NCBI GenBank assembly: GCA_016748015.1
Contig: JAAOMT010000197.1
Location: 34,388-98,387, forward strand
Reading direction: 5' to 3'
Length of the DNA stretch: 64,000 nt
Source: Geosiphon pyriformis
Lineage: Eukaryota > Glomeromycota > Glomeromycetes > Archaeosporales > Geosiphonaceae
A program made the position numbers and the translations under genes. Below, one piece after another: positions 38,927 through 50,217 of this stretch. Each line of letters begins with the position of its first letter. Positions within the stretch are counted from its first letter, which is position 1. Under the pieces are notes generated by a model that worked only from the letters and a program-made list of their open reading frames with translations, was not told the origin of the DNA and searched no databases.

Positions 38927-40897
38927 ATAGAACCAGTGGGCTTTGCTGCTGGTGGTTCTGGATCTATTTTGGCTGGGTTGAGGACCTGATCTGGTGTCAA
39001 AAATAAGCATTTGATTGGTTTTCAATCTCATGGTGCATCCTATAAGAAGCCGAAGAAATCTGTAACAGTTGACAGTTTGGTGGAGTCGTCTGCTGGTGTC
39101 TTGAACATTATGGATGAAAGTGGTAACAAACCTAACATTAGATGATTGTGGGCTAGTAAAGTCAACAGCAAAGTGGACAGCGTAAGTGGCATCTCAAACT
39201 TGGATAACATGGAAAATGTTGTTACTGAGGAAACTAGTTATGCAGAGTCAGATGTTTCAGGTTTAGATGACAACATGAACAATACCACGCTAAGGAAGAT
39301 GCATATCTGCACCTATGTTCTGAACAGTAAGCCACCACCTCTCTTTTTCAATGTTCCAAGTGATGGTGAAGATACTTTGCCTCTTCCAAGTCCCAAATTT
39401 TATGGATCCAATTGTCTTCCTCCAATTGGGTCATGTGTACCAGAGAAATAGAATTTTAATTTGTCAAAGTCATTTGCATTAGATATTGAATTATCTGCTG
39501 TTCTTGGCAAAACTAATAGTGATAAGTTAGTCTCAATCAAAAAAATTTTTATCATGTTGATGGTTTTGGGGAGGGCCTCCACTCCCTCAAAGTTCCCTGA
39601 GATCATCAGATCTACTTTCACTTTAGAAGCTAGTATGAATAAGGCAAAAAGTTTGGCTGTCAGTGGGAAGATTTTAGTTAATAATAAGTTAAGAAAAGTA
39701 AACAGTCATTCAAATTGGGAAATTGTAGTCAAGAAGATTTCAGTTGATCTTCCCAAATTGGCTGTGGAATCAGTTTTTTCCAAGTTTGGTAAGATTGTTT
39801 CAATTAGAATGCAGCTAATTGGTCTATGACAAAAGGCTTTAGTGGAGTTTAAGTCAGCTAAGATAGCCGGCGTGATTGCTTCCAAGTGGTCAGTTCTCAT
39901 GGGTAAGGATTCTGTGTGAATGGCTTTGATGACTGAAGATAAACAATTGTGGGTTTTCAGAGATCAGCATCAGGCTTTGTTGTATACTTTGCCAGTGAGA
40001 ACAATGGCCCATAATCTTTCTGATTTGTTGGAATCATATGATGGGAAGACATGTTTTATTGGTCGCAATTCTGTCTCTTACATTTGCAATAGATATACAA
40101 CTGTTTGTTTTAATGATGAGGCAACCAGATTGGCTGCTATTGGTTCAGTTCCAGTCTTCAAGGGTGTGAGTTTACATTGGGCCAATCTTTTTTTGGCTTG
40201 TTGTGCCAAGTGCAAACATTTTGGTCATGTTTCGGATATGTGTTCAGTAGATGGTTTCTCTGGTGGTCATGGGAAAAAGATGGCATCTGTTTATGATCAG
40301 GTTTGCTTGGCAAATATATATAAAAAAAGACATGCTCCAGTTGCTCGCCCTGTCTCTTTTGGTAGCAAGTCTTGGATTCAGGTTGCTTCACTTGCTGCTC
40401 CTTCTGGTGCTGGTGCCCAAACTGTCTCTGGTTCTGGTGCTCTTGTGTCTAGTGCCTCTTCTACTAGTAGATTACTGATGGAAGTTCCAGATGTTTCTTG
40501 TATTGTTGATCACCTGGCTGTATTGGAATGGTTCTTTGAGCTTTTGTCTAACCGAGTGTCTAAGATAGTGCATAGACTGAATGGTGTGGATTTGGTTCCT
40601 CTGGTTCCTGTTTCTTCTGTTGTATCTTTTGTCGTCTCTGCTCCTTTTGTGATGCTCTCTATTCAGAACATGGCTTTGAACTCTCCATTTTTTTCTTCTC
40701 ATTCTTCTTCCTCAGTTCCTGTTTTGTAGAACATTGTTTCTGATTTAAGTTTAAGCAGTTCAAAGATTCTCACCTCCAAAGTTGGTGGGCTTGAATCTAA
40801 ATTGATGGCTTTTGATGTTGCTGTTGGTTCCATATTAGCAAAATTGGATCAGCTGGATACAAATTTGAGGTCTCCTCAACACTCTCCTTCCCAATGA
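38927..40897 (+). pseudogene. LINE E ORF1 (two RRM-like folds plus CCHC)
   Basis: About 656 codons with the initiator mutated from ATG to ATA at 38927. The N-terminus is acidic and Ser-rich. A conserved block follows from DIELSAVLGK, with two compensating one-base shifts around 39,545-39,580. The RRM-like segment ISVDLPKLAVESVFSKFGKI at 39,740-39,800 leads to GL, TGA, QKALVEF, where other relatives have Trp. A second segment ends in FKGVSLHWANLF and the CCHC knuckle CAKCKHFGHVSDMC at about 40,203-40,244. A Leu/Val-rich coiled-coil region then runs to the TGA at 40895-40897. Internal stops are at about 39,143, 39,449, 39,828, 39,917 and 40,727. It is the RNA-binding partner of ORF2; now dead. 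Confidence 0.85.
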
Positions 40898-43800
40898 CAG
40901 ATTTTATCTGAAAAATAGCCACATGCAATATCAAGGGTATGAACAATATGGCGAAGCAAGAAGACATTATGCACTAGCATAATTCTATAAACAATTTGGT
41001 TTTGATTTTTATGGAAATAAAGCTCAAAAAGCATGCTCATCCCTGGATAGCTAACAAATTCAATGGTGTTCATGTGTTTGTCTCTGGTTTGGACTCTGGT
41101 CATCTTGGTTCAGGTGTGGCAATCATAATGAACAATTCTCTAGCCAAGCATGTGTACAAAGTTTCTGAGATTTCCAGTCAACTTTTATCTGTCAAATTGC
41201 TCTTTAGGAATAAACTTTCTGTGTCTGTGTTAGGACTGTATGCTGGCGCTTCTTTGGCTGCTTGTTTCTCCCAGGCCAGTAAAATCAATTTTTTTGTCGC
41301 TAAGGCCATGAATGATTCCTCTTTTGTTATTCTTGGTAATAATTTCAATGAAGATGGTTTTCATAGGTGTGCTAGTTTCAAAAAGTGTTTCAGCTTGGAC
41401 TTGGTCAATACTTTGAATGGGAGTTTGTTCTCAAAGTTACCTATGTGGTGCAATTTTTGTGGTGTAGCTAAAATGATTGATTACATGTTTGTCTCTTCTG
41501 GTTTGGTCAATGCGATTGTGGATTGCAGTATGACAGATGTTGTGGAGTTTTTCAATACTGATCATAAGGCTGTTTCTATTTCCATGGGTTTGGGTGGCTT
41601 GTTGGACACATGGCTTTCTGTTATGTGCAAACAGGCCAACAAAGATTGTTGGAAATTTGACGTCAAAAGTGCTGATGTTTTGAAATGGGACAAGTTTGGG
41701 GACATGTTAATTGCCAATGTTTCTGTGTTTTTGGATGAGTTTGCTGTGGCTAAGGAATGCTCAGATTTGAATTCAATATAGGATGTCATTCGTAGGATTA
41801 TGGTTTTTTCTACTAATAAAACATTCAAAAAAAAATGGTTTAAGAGTTATGATAGTGTTTTTACCAAAGTATCTTCTAGATTTCATAAGTTGGAGTTGCT
41901 GGTCTCCAAGTTAGTGAGAGCTTTTCGTTTGGCATCTGGTGATGCTTTTGTGTTACTGTTGGAGATGTGAGATAAGCTCAACCCAGTCGGTGTCTTGGCA
42001 ACAAAATTGGTCTTTTTTTCAGATGTTAATTTTGATGCTGTTTGGTCTGTGCTGGCTAAAACAAGGAAATCTTATTGCTCCTTTAAGCTTCTGGAATCCA
42101 AGTGTGCAAAGGAATCTCAGATTAGACAGGCTATTACCAGACATATGGAGAGTTTTGTATTAGACAAAGGTCATACTATTAGGAGCATATTGGAGCATCT
42201 CTTTCACAAGGTGATGTTAGACCATCTGGTGGTCAGTGATGAGCTGGTCTTGGAGCCTGAGTTGGTAAAATCTAGGGTGGATGTGGTTATGGAGGGCTGA
42301 ACACGAACACATGGGGTGGTCTTTGATATGTCTGATGTTTGGGTTTGTCAATATCAACCTTTGGATTACGTCTTTGATGGTGCTTTCTCTGATGTTATGT
42401 GCTCAATCAGCTTTAATGAGATGTCTGCGGTCATTTCAGATTTACCTGATGGGAAGATGGCCAGTCTCTCTGGTATCTCAAATAAATTATGGAAGCACTG
42501 TAACAAATCAGTTTTGGATATGCTGTTGGTTCTTTTGAACTCTTGTTTGGTTTGTGAATTGGTTCCTGGATCTTGGAAGAAAGCTTGGGTTTCCATGATT
42601 CCTAAACTCTATGAATGGGAAGGTGTTCTCATAAATACCCATCCTATTGCTTTAATTGAGGATGCCTTAAAGAAGAACTGTGAACTATGGTTGGTTTTGT
42701 AGAACATGTGCAAAGCCTATAATTCTGTTGGTTGGAAGCACCTTAGGAGGAGTTTGATTAGGATCAAGATGTGTGACAGTTTATTAGGTTCTTTGGCTCC
42801 ATTCACAATGGTCGCACTAACAGGGTGATGATGGATTTCAGTTTGACAGACAGATATCATGTACATGATGGCTTGGATCAAGGAAAAGTTTTCTCGCCAC
42901 TTTTGTGGTGCATATTTTATGATTCACTTCTTTGTGAGGTCAAGAGACAGGAGACTGTATGTGGCTATAGATTAAATTTTCATTTCATTTCCAAAACTGG
43001 CTGGGTAGAATCTCAAGCTGGACTGATATCATTTCTGGCCGCTGGTGCTTTTGTTGATAATACAATTTGGGTAGGCAATAGCCAGTCAGCTACTTAACAT
43101 ATTCTCAATATTGCTAGTGATTTCTTCAGAATTAATGACATTTCAATAAATAATGAAAAGACTGTGGCCATCCCTATTAACTGTCGGGTAGTGAACCTTA
43201 CTCTTAATATTAGTAGCTTGCCTATCTCTGTTGCTAAAAAGAAGAAACCTCATCATTATCTGGGAATTTTTCTTTCTTTTGAAGGTTTGTCTAAACCTAG
43301 CTTGGTTAGGGCGTATTTGGATGTTCGGTTTTTTACCAATTTTGTCTTAAAAAAAGCAATTTCAAATAAACAATTTGCATATTTAGTGTCAGCAGTTCTT
43401 GTTCTTATCATCAGTTACAGAACTCAGTTCAGTTTTGTCTCTACTAGTGTGTGCAACAAATGGAATGCTCTCATTCACAAGGGTTTGAAATCTAAGTCTG
43501 GTCTGTCTCTCAATTTTCTAAATGATGCACTCTATCACCCTTCTTTATATAGTTTAAAACCATTCAAGCAGATTCAGGCTGAAAGTAAATTGGCTTCCAT
43601 TGTTTCTTTTGCAAATTTGGTTGGTGTTTTGGGTTGGTTGTTTTCTCACAGATCCCATGATCTTCAGGTTCTCAGCTGGTGCCCACGATATCCATTGCTA
43701 TTTCCAATTCATATTAGGGTCAACTTTTCAAATAATTTTTTGGCTGGTGTGGTCCGTATTTTTTCTGATTTGAATTTGGCTTTGGGCAGCTTGGTGGCCA

Positions 43801-45427
43801 GTGCTTTTTGCCTTCAGTTCAGTACTTTTTTATCTCTTGTGCTTAGTAATAGGACATTTTTCAAGTGTGTTTCTTTACTTCACTGGTATGATATAGCATT
43901 TGTGAAACAACTTTGAGACTGTAATGGTGCTGTTTTTAATTGGTCGGTCTTCAAGTGGTGGAAGAAGTTAGACCCCCATGGCCCGATTCCATTTTGGTAT
44001 GATACTGCTGTTCGCTTTATTACAGATACAACCTCCTCTTCTATTGGTCTACTGTTCTTGGATGGCAATGCACTTCATAACATTCTTTGGTCCTATGAGT
44101 TTGGTGTGGTCAGTTCTGGTCTGTTGAATGCTAATTCTAATCGTTTTTTTGTGTATACGGATGGTTCTTTGTGCAGGCTGGGGACTTGCAATATAAAAGC
44201 TGGTGCTGTAATGTTTTTTGAGGACATTAATTTGGGTTTGGGTGTGAGTGTGTTTGGCTTGGTCTCTTCTACATTGGCCGAATTACAGGCCATTTCTCTG
44301 GCTCTTAAGTGTATTTCTTCTCTTAGTTCTGTTGATTTGTTCTTAGACAGTCAGGCTGCTTTGGATGTGTGTGTTTCAGAATCTGTTTTGTTTCATCCAG
44401 ATTTCAGGAATTGGTGCTGGATTGAATACTGCCACATTGCTAACATCATTCATCGTAAACGGTTGGACATAAATTGGGTTAAAGTCAAAGGTCATTTTGG
44501 CATTATGGGCAATGAGCATGCTGATGAGTTTGCTAAGACTGCTGCTTTTTCTGACTTTTACCTGCCTCTTTCGATTGATGAACAGTTTCTAAAAGCTGGT
44601 GGTACTATGATCTCTGGTAATTCTAGACACTTTGTCTGTGATGTTTTCCAATTAGTTTATTGTGCAGATTGGGAAGTGGGTTTGGGCTTTCAGGTCATAT
44701 TAAGTAACTTGTGTTCAGATGTGAATTGGTTCAGATCTTCTTTGGTGTGGCATCCAAATTCTCATTTGGCTGCTGGTTTTACCAGTAAATATACTGCCAA
44801 CTGTCGAACATATTTCATGAAGGTGTTGTATCACCAGCTTCCTGTAGCTGTGTGCAAACATTTGTATGATAGGTGCTATCCCAGTGTGATATGTCTTTAT
44901 TGTGATAATGTTAAGGTCTCTGACCATGTGTTTTCTTGTCCATCTGATGCTTCTGCCTGCATTTGGTTGGTTGATGTTCATGTATCTGCTTGGGAGGCTT
45001 ACACTGGTTTTTCTCGTTCTTCTTCGTGTGTCTCACAGTTGTTATCAAATTGTGTTTCTGGTGCTGCAGTTGGTACAGTTCTGTGTAAAGATTTTGTTTT
45101 TAATGATTGGTACCATGAATCAGTTATAGTTTTAAGGATTCCAAAGTGGCAGCTCTGACCGTTATGAATTTTGTGCATAAATTTTGTTTTGCTTTTTGGG
45201 AGGAGATTTGGCTGGTTTGTGCCAGATACAAGTCTCTTATGGAGAGAAATGGTTTAATTCCACATGATGGTTCTCTTTCTGTTATAGGCCCCTCTAAGTT
45301 ACTTTCGGCTGGTGTGGTTAAGTTATTAAGTGTTACTAATGCCTTTGGTATTAGCTTTGGGTTTTGTAAATCTTGTCTGTTTTTTTCTGGTGTAGGTGAT
45401 ATGGTTTCTGTTCATATAAGTGTCTAG
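40894..45427 (+). pseudogene. LINE E ORF2 (APE endonuclease, RT, RNase H, zinc knuckle)
   Basis: About 1,511 codons. The endonuclease spans roughly 40,915-41,600: TCNIKGMN, then FMEIKL with the catalytic Glu, NNFNED where G keeps GDFNEN, and TDHKAVS at the end. The RT spans about 42,400-43,100: motif A as MCKAYNSVGW, motif B as GLDQGKVFSPLLW, and motif C as FVDN. About 49 codons before motif A are missing compared with G. RNase H (44,150-44,560) has all four acidic positions: TDGS, ELQA, LDSQ and NEHADEFA. A C-terminal zinc knuckle CLYCDNVKVSDHVFSC lies near 44,900. Stops include TAG 41,779, TGA 42,298 and TAG 42,700; frameshifts lie near 42,780 and 45,130. It ends in VHISV before TAG. Inactive. 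Confidence 0.88.
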
Positions 45428-45570
45428 TGTTGTTCTAATCGGCTTGAGTGGCTGGTTACATGTAGAAAATGCATAATTCGCACCTAGTTTAGATCATTTG
45501 CATGATGTATAATACTAGGTAGCATTTGGATTTCACTTGTTAAAATGTAAAAAAAAAAAAAAATTTGTAA

Positions 45571-46543
45571 TTAAAAAAAATTAAAAAAAAAAATTTGGCT
45601 GGTATTTTAAGATATTATTATTTAATAATATTACAAATTTAAATATTATTATTAAATATTAATAGTACTATTAAATAATATGATTATGTTATTAGTTATA
45701 TGAATTTATCTTATAATAAATATGAAAAAAAAAGTTATAAAAAATATTTATAAAGTAACAAAATTATAAAATTATTATTATTTGTTTTTAAACAAGAATT
45801 AAGTTAAGATTTATTTAATTAACTCTTAATAAAAACACAAAAACAAATTAAATTATTATATTAAAATTATATTAAAATCTTTTAATTAATTATTAAAAAA
45901 ATATGGTTTTCAAATATTTAATTTAAAAAATAAAAATAAAAAAAGTTATTAAAAATCATAAAATAGTAAACATAAATTAAAATAATATTGTTTAAATATT
46001 TAATTAATACATTTTTTAGAAAATATTTTAAAAAATAATATAATTAAAGCTAATTGCTTATAATAAAAAAAATATATATATGAAAATAAAAAAAAAGAAT
46101 TTTAAACAAAAAAGAGAATAAAAGTATAAAAAAAAACAACTTATTGTTTATAATAAAACTTTGATTTAATATAAAATTAATATTTTTTTTAACTTATAAA
46201 AAAATTGTATATATATTTAAATTACTTAAAATCTATATATTATATTAATATTATATATATTAAATTAATTAATTTATTTTGAATTTATTCAATATGTTAT
46301 TTTTTAAAATATTAATTATATATTAATAATACTAATTATAATTAAAAGCAGATTAATTAATTTATTTAAATATTTTAAAATAGTTTTTATAACTAATTTT
46401 TAAATAATTATAGAATATGTTTTATTTAAAAAAATTTTATTATTAAAAATATATAAATTTTATAAATTTAATTTTTGTATAATTTATATTTATATTAAAT
46501 TTTAGTTTAAATAATAATTTAATTAAAAAAATTTTTATGTTTT
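45571..46543. other. AT desert
   Basis: Nearly pure A/T sequence with AATAAT and TTAAAA repeats and no readable frames. It has no recognisable element. Confidence 0.6.
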
Positions 46544-46556
46544 AATATTTTATTTG

Positions 46557-46837
46557 GTGTATTATAGCTCAGAGTGAGGTTTGTCAAATGACATAGTTAG
46601 GTTGATTAGTATTGATGATTCTTTTGAAGTGAGTTTTGGTTTCTATAGACCTTGTCTGTTTTTTTCCAGTTTGTTTAATATGGTATCTGTTTATATAAGT
46701 GCATAGTGTCACTTTGATTAATTCAAGTGACTAGTCACATATAGTAAATGCATGAATCACATCTAGCTGGGGTTCACAGTTTTGACTCTGTATACTAGGT
46801 AGTGATTGGGCTGCACTTATTAAACTTTAATAAAAAA
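46557..46837 (+). mobile_element. LINE copy F (281-bp 3' end only)
   Basis: This is a tiny 5'-truncated LINE insertion. It begins inside the last codons of ORF2 (SFGFYRPCLFFS-like, VYISA, TAG), contains the whole conserved 3' UTR and ends in a short A run. AATATTTTATTTG occurs at 46544-46556 and 46838-46850, a perfect 13-bp target duplication. It defines the minimal 3' region that was copied. Confidence 0.92.
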
Positions 46838-46850
46838 AATATTTTATTTG

Positions 46851-48219
46851 TTTTATATATACATAATATATATTGTTTTAATATTATTTATTTTTGTTTA
46901 AAAAAAAATTAATTTTTATAAATAATTTAATAAAAAATAGAAAATTATTAAATTAATTTACTTTTTTTGTTAAATTAATTCATTTTCAATATATAATATT
47001 ATTTATATTATAGTTTTATATTTAATTATATATAAAAACATATTAACAAATTTATAATCAAAGAACTTTAAAATAAACTTAATAAATTTTCTTTTAATTT
47101 TACAAATAATTCTATCTTTTTATAAAATTACAAATTATATTTATATAATATTATTATTTCCAAAAATATTATATAGCTTTTATAAAATAATAACATAAAG
47201 TTTTAATATTTTTATATATTTTCAAATATATATATAACTACAAAATAATATTTTATTGCTAATAATATTTATATTATATTCAAATATAATTAAAAAAATA
47301 AATGTAATGTTTTTAAAAAATTTATATTAAAAGATTAACAAATTAATTTTTTACTGTATATAAACAATTACTCAAAATTAATAAATACTATTTAATAGTT
47401 TATAATATTAAATATAATCATAAGTTATCTGATAATATTTTATTGTTTAATAACTTAAATCCAAACAAAAAATATTAATTTTACAAATATTAAGTGTAAA
47501 CATTATACCAAAAACAATTTTAATAGTATTATAACAGAAAAATTTAAACAATATATAATTTTAAAAATTATTTATAATAAACAGACATATTTTTAAAAAA
47601 TAGACTTAATTAATTCAAATTTTAACCACATTTTTTGCAATTAAAAATCTTTTTAATGAATGAATTTAAAGATGTTTTTTAAATGCTTTAAATTATTTTA
47701 AACAAAATATTGCTTATTAAAAATTATCTATTTAATAAAATTTATTTTAATTTAAAATTATTAAAAATATTTTTTCTTAAATACAAGTATATAAATATAA
47801 AATTTGTAAGAAACAAAATCATAATATTCGAACTTATTTACAATAAAGTGTTTTTTAATTATAAAATACTATAATTATTTAAGATATAATAAAAAATATA
47901 TATATAATCTATTTTTAATTTTATATTAAAAAAAAATATTTTTTATTTTAATTAAACTAATATTTATTAGAATTACTAATAAATAAATATTAAAATTCTA
48001 TATATATTAATATTATGTATAATAAATCAATTTAGCAAAAAAAAAATTTTTAAAAAATATTAATAATATAATTAATTTTTTGGCTTATTTTTCATATTTA
48101 AGCTTAAATATTAAGATAAAAATTCATAATTTATTGTTATTTATATTAGTTAAATATAAATTATTGTTTTAGTATTTAAATATAATTTGGTTTTAAGCAA
48201 AATAATTATTAATTTAAAT
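46851..48219. other. AT desert
   Basis: About 1.4 kb of extremely AT-rich sequence. I see no gene or readable transposon text, only homopolymer and dinucleotide runs. Confidence 0.6.
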
Positions 48220-48353
48220 AATTAAACATTTAAAAAACTTCTTTCTTTCTTACCTCCAAAAATTCTCAAAAAGTGTATTTTCTGATAAAAAAGTTTTTCT
48301 GTTTTTTCTTGTTAGTTTTTTCAACATTTCTTTAAATAATAACCCTTTCATCA

Positions 48354-50217
48354 TGGATTTAAAGACTGCTTTAGGCAGTAATATGTCAAAAAAAAAGGCG
48401 TCCAAAGGTGCTTTCTATGGTTCTGCTAATGGTTCTTTCACTTAGAAGAAAAAAGTAATTCTTGAGAATATTAAACACTCTGGTAATGAGAAGAATATTT
48501 CTTTGAGTAAATCTAGACCTAGTGATAGTGTGTATTCTAATGTGAATAGTCTGTCTGGTGATGATGAGAATATTGGCATGACTGGTGTAAATGGTGGGTT
48601 TCTTCTGGGTTCAATTGCAACCACTTCCAAGGTGAAACATATCAATACTGGTACAGTGTTTGGCTTTTCTGATTTTTTTATGGATGATGATGATATTGTG
48701 CTTCCCTTTCACTTGCCTATCTTTCTGAAAAAAAAGTGGATTGATCCAAAAATCATCAAAATCCTGGTGAAAGTGTTGGTCAGGAAGTTTTTTGCTTTGG
48801 ATATTAATCTTTTGGCAGTGGATGGCAAATCTGCCACAGCAAAAATCCAACTTATTAGAAAAACTTTTTCACCAGTTAATGGTTTTGGAGGGGACCACTA
48901 CTTCTTCAAAATTTGAGAGGATTATCAGATCTATGTTTACTTCTAAAAAAAACATGATTAAGGGTGTATTATTGGCCAGAGAAAAAGAGATTGACATAAA
49001 CAGCAATCTTAAAAAACAAGAAATCCATTCAGATCAGGCTGTAGTTATCAAGAAAATTCTCATGAACATGCCAAAGAATATGATTGTCACTGCACTAGCT
49101 GAATTTGGTGAAATTAAGTCAATTAAAATTCAACTTATTGGATTATGACAGAAAGCTATGGTAAAATTTGCCGAATTGGATCAGACTGAACAATTGGCTA
49201 CTAAATAGTTTTTCTTGATTGGTAAAAATTTGGTGCATGTAGCCATGGCTGTGAGTGATCATGAGACTTGAACATCAAGAGATAGGTTCAGAGCATTGCT
49301 GTTTACTTTACCAGTAAGAACAACTGCTCATAATTTGGGCACTTTTTTGGATGGGGCTGATAAGAAAACCTGTGTCATTAGTTGCTCAATAGATTCTAAC
49401 AACTGAGTACACTGTGCTGTAGTTGGTTTCAAATCTAAGGAGGATTTAAAGTCTGCTTATTACACTGAGATGATATTTGGTGGTGTTAAATTATCTTGGA
49501 CTAGATTGGACTTGGTTCACTGTGAAAAGTGTGGGCATTTTGGCCATTCTGTTCTGGAGTGTGATGCACCAACTTTGCCCATCTCTAAGTCCTCAAGACT
49601 TGTTAAAAGAGTCCCTTCAGAAGACTATCATCTTTCGCTGGCAAAATTATATGCTAGAAAGAGTGTTCCTATTTCTAAACCTGCTGCCTTTGGTGGCAAA
49701 TTTTGGGCACAAGTAGTCTTACTTGCTTCTCCTTCTAGTGGCCCTCATTTCGACTCTGGTTTTGGGTTTGGTCCTCTTTTTTCTGGTTCTTTAAGTATTA
49801 AGAGAAGCATGCTAGTTGTTCAAAATAAATCCTCAATCAATGATTGTTTAGCTTTACTAGAACACTTTTTAGAATTACTAGCTAATCAGGTATCAGATAT
49901 TGTGTATAGATTAAATGATATAGAGCTGGTGCTCCTAGTGCCTATTATTTAAGTTACACTTCTGGCCACCCCTGTTTCTATGTTAGCATTACCTGATACT
50001 GATATAGTTTTGGATGTTTTATGGTTGTCCTTTCCTCCCTCTTTTTCAGTATTAGAAGACAAAGTAGTGGATTTGGGTCTGAGTAGTTCAAAAGTTTTTA
50101 CCTCAAAAGTTGGCAGTTTGGAATCTAAAATAATGGCTCTCTATTGGCTCAATTTTGAAGAAGTTAGATTTGTTGTGCATAAATTCGGATTCTTTGGTGC
50201 ATTTTTTGCATCAATGA
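48354..50217 (+). pseudogene. LINE G ORF1
   Basis: It starts with ATG at 48354 (MDLKTALGSNMSKKKASKG) and ends at TGA 50215-50217. One TAG interrupts near 48,441. The frame shifts within a run of G near 48,890 after VNGFGG, where copy E also has an extra base. The RRM-like part includes MNMPKNMIVTALAEFGEIKS, followed by GL, TGA, QKA near 49,147. The CCHC knuckle is CEKCGHFGHSVLEC at about 49,521-49,562. A second one-base shift near 50,140 precedes the C-terminal phrase HFLHQ before TGA. It is homologous to ORF1 of E and H and inactive. Confidence 0.82.

Larger units (their letters stand above)
38787..45560 (+). mobile_element. LINE copy E (best-readable copy)
   Basis: This 6.8-kb element is bounded by AAATTTGTAA at 38777-38786 and 45561-45570, a 10-bp target duplication, and has a poly-A tail just before the right copy. 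The leader begins with AAAAAACTCTTTCTTTCG, like G and H. Two long ORFs overlap by ATGA at 40894-40897. Its base composition is far more balanced than that of D, so it is younger. Even so, the ORF1 start is ATA, several stops are present and the RT has an internal deletion. Confidence 0.9.
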
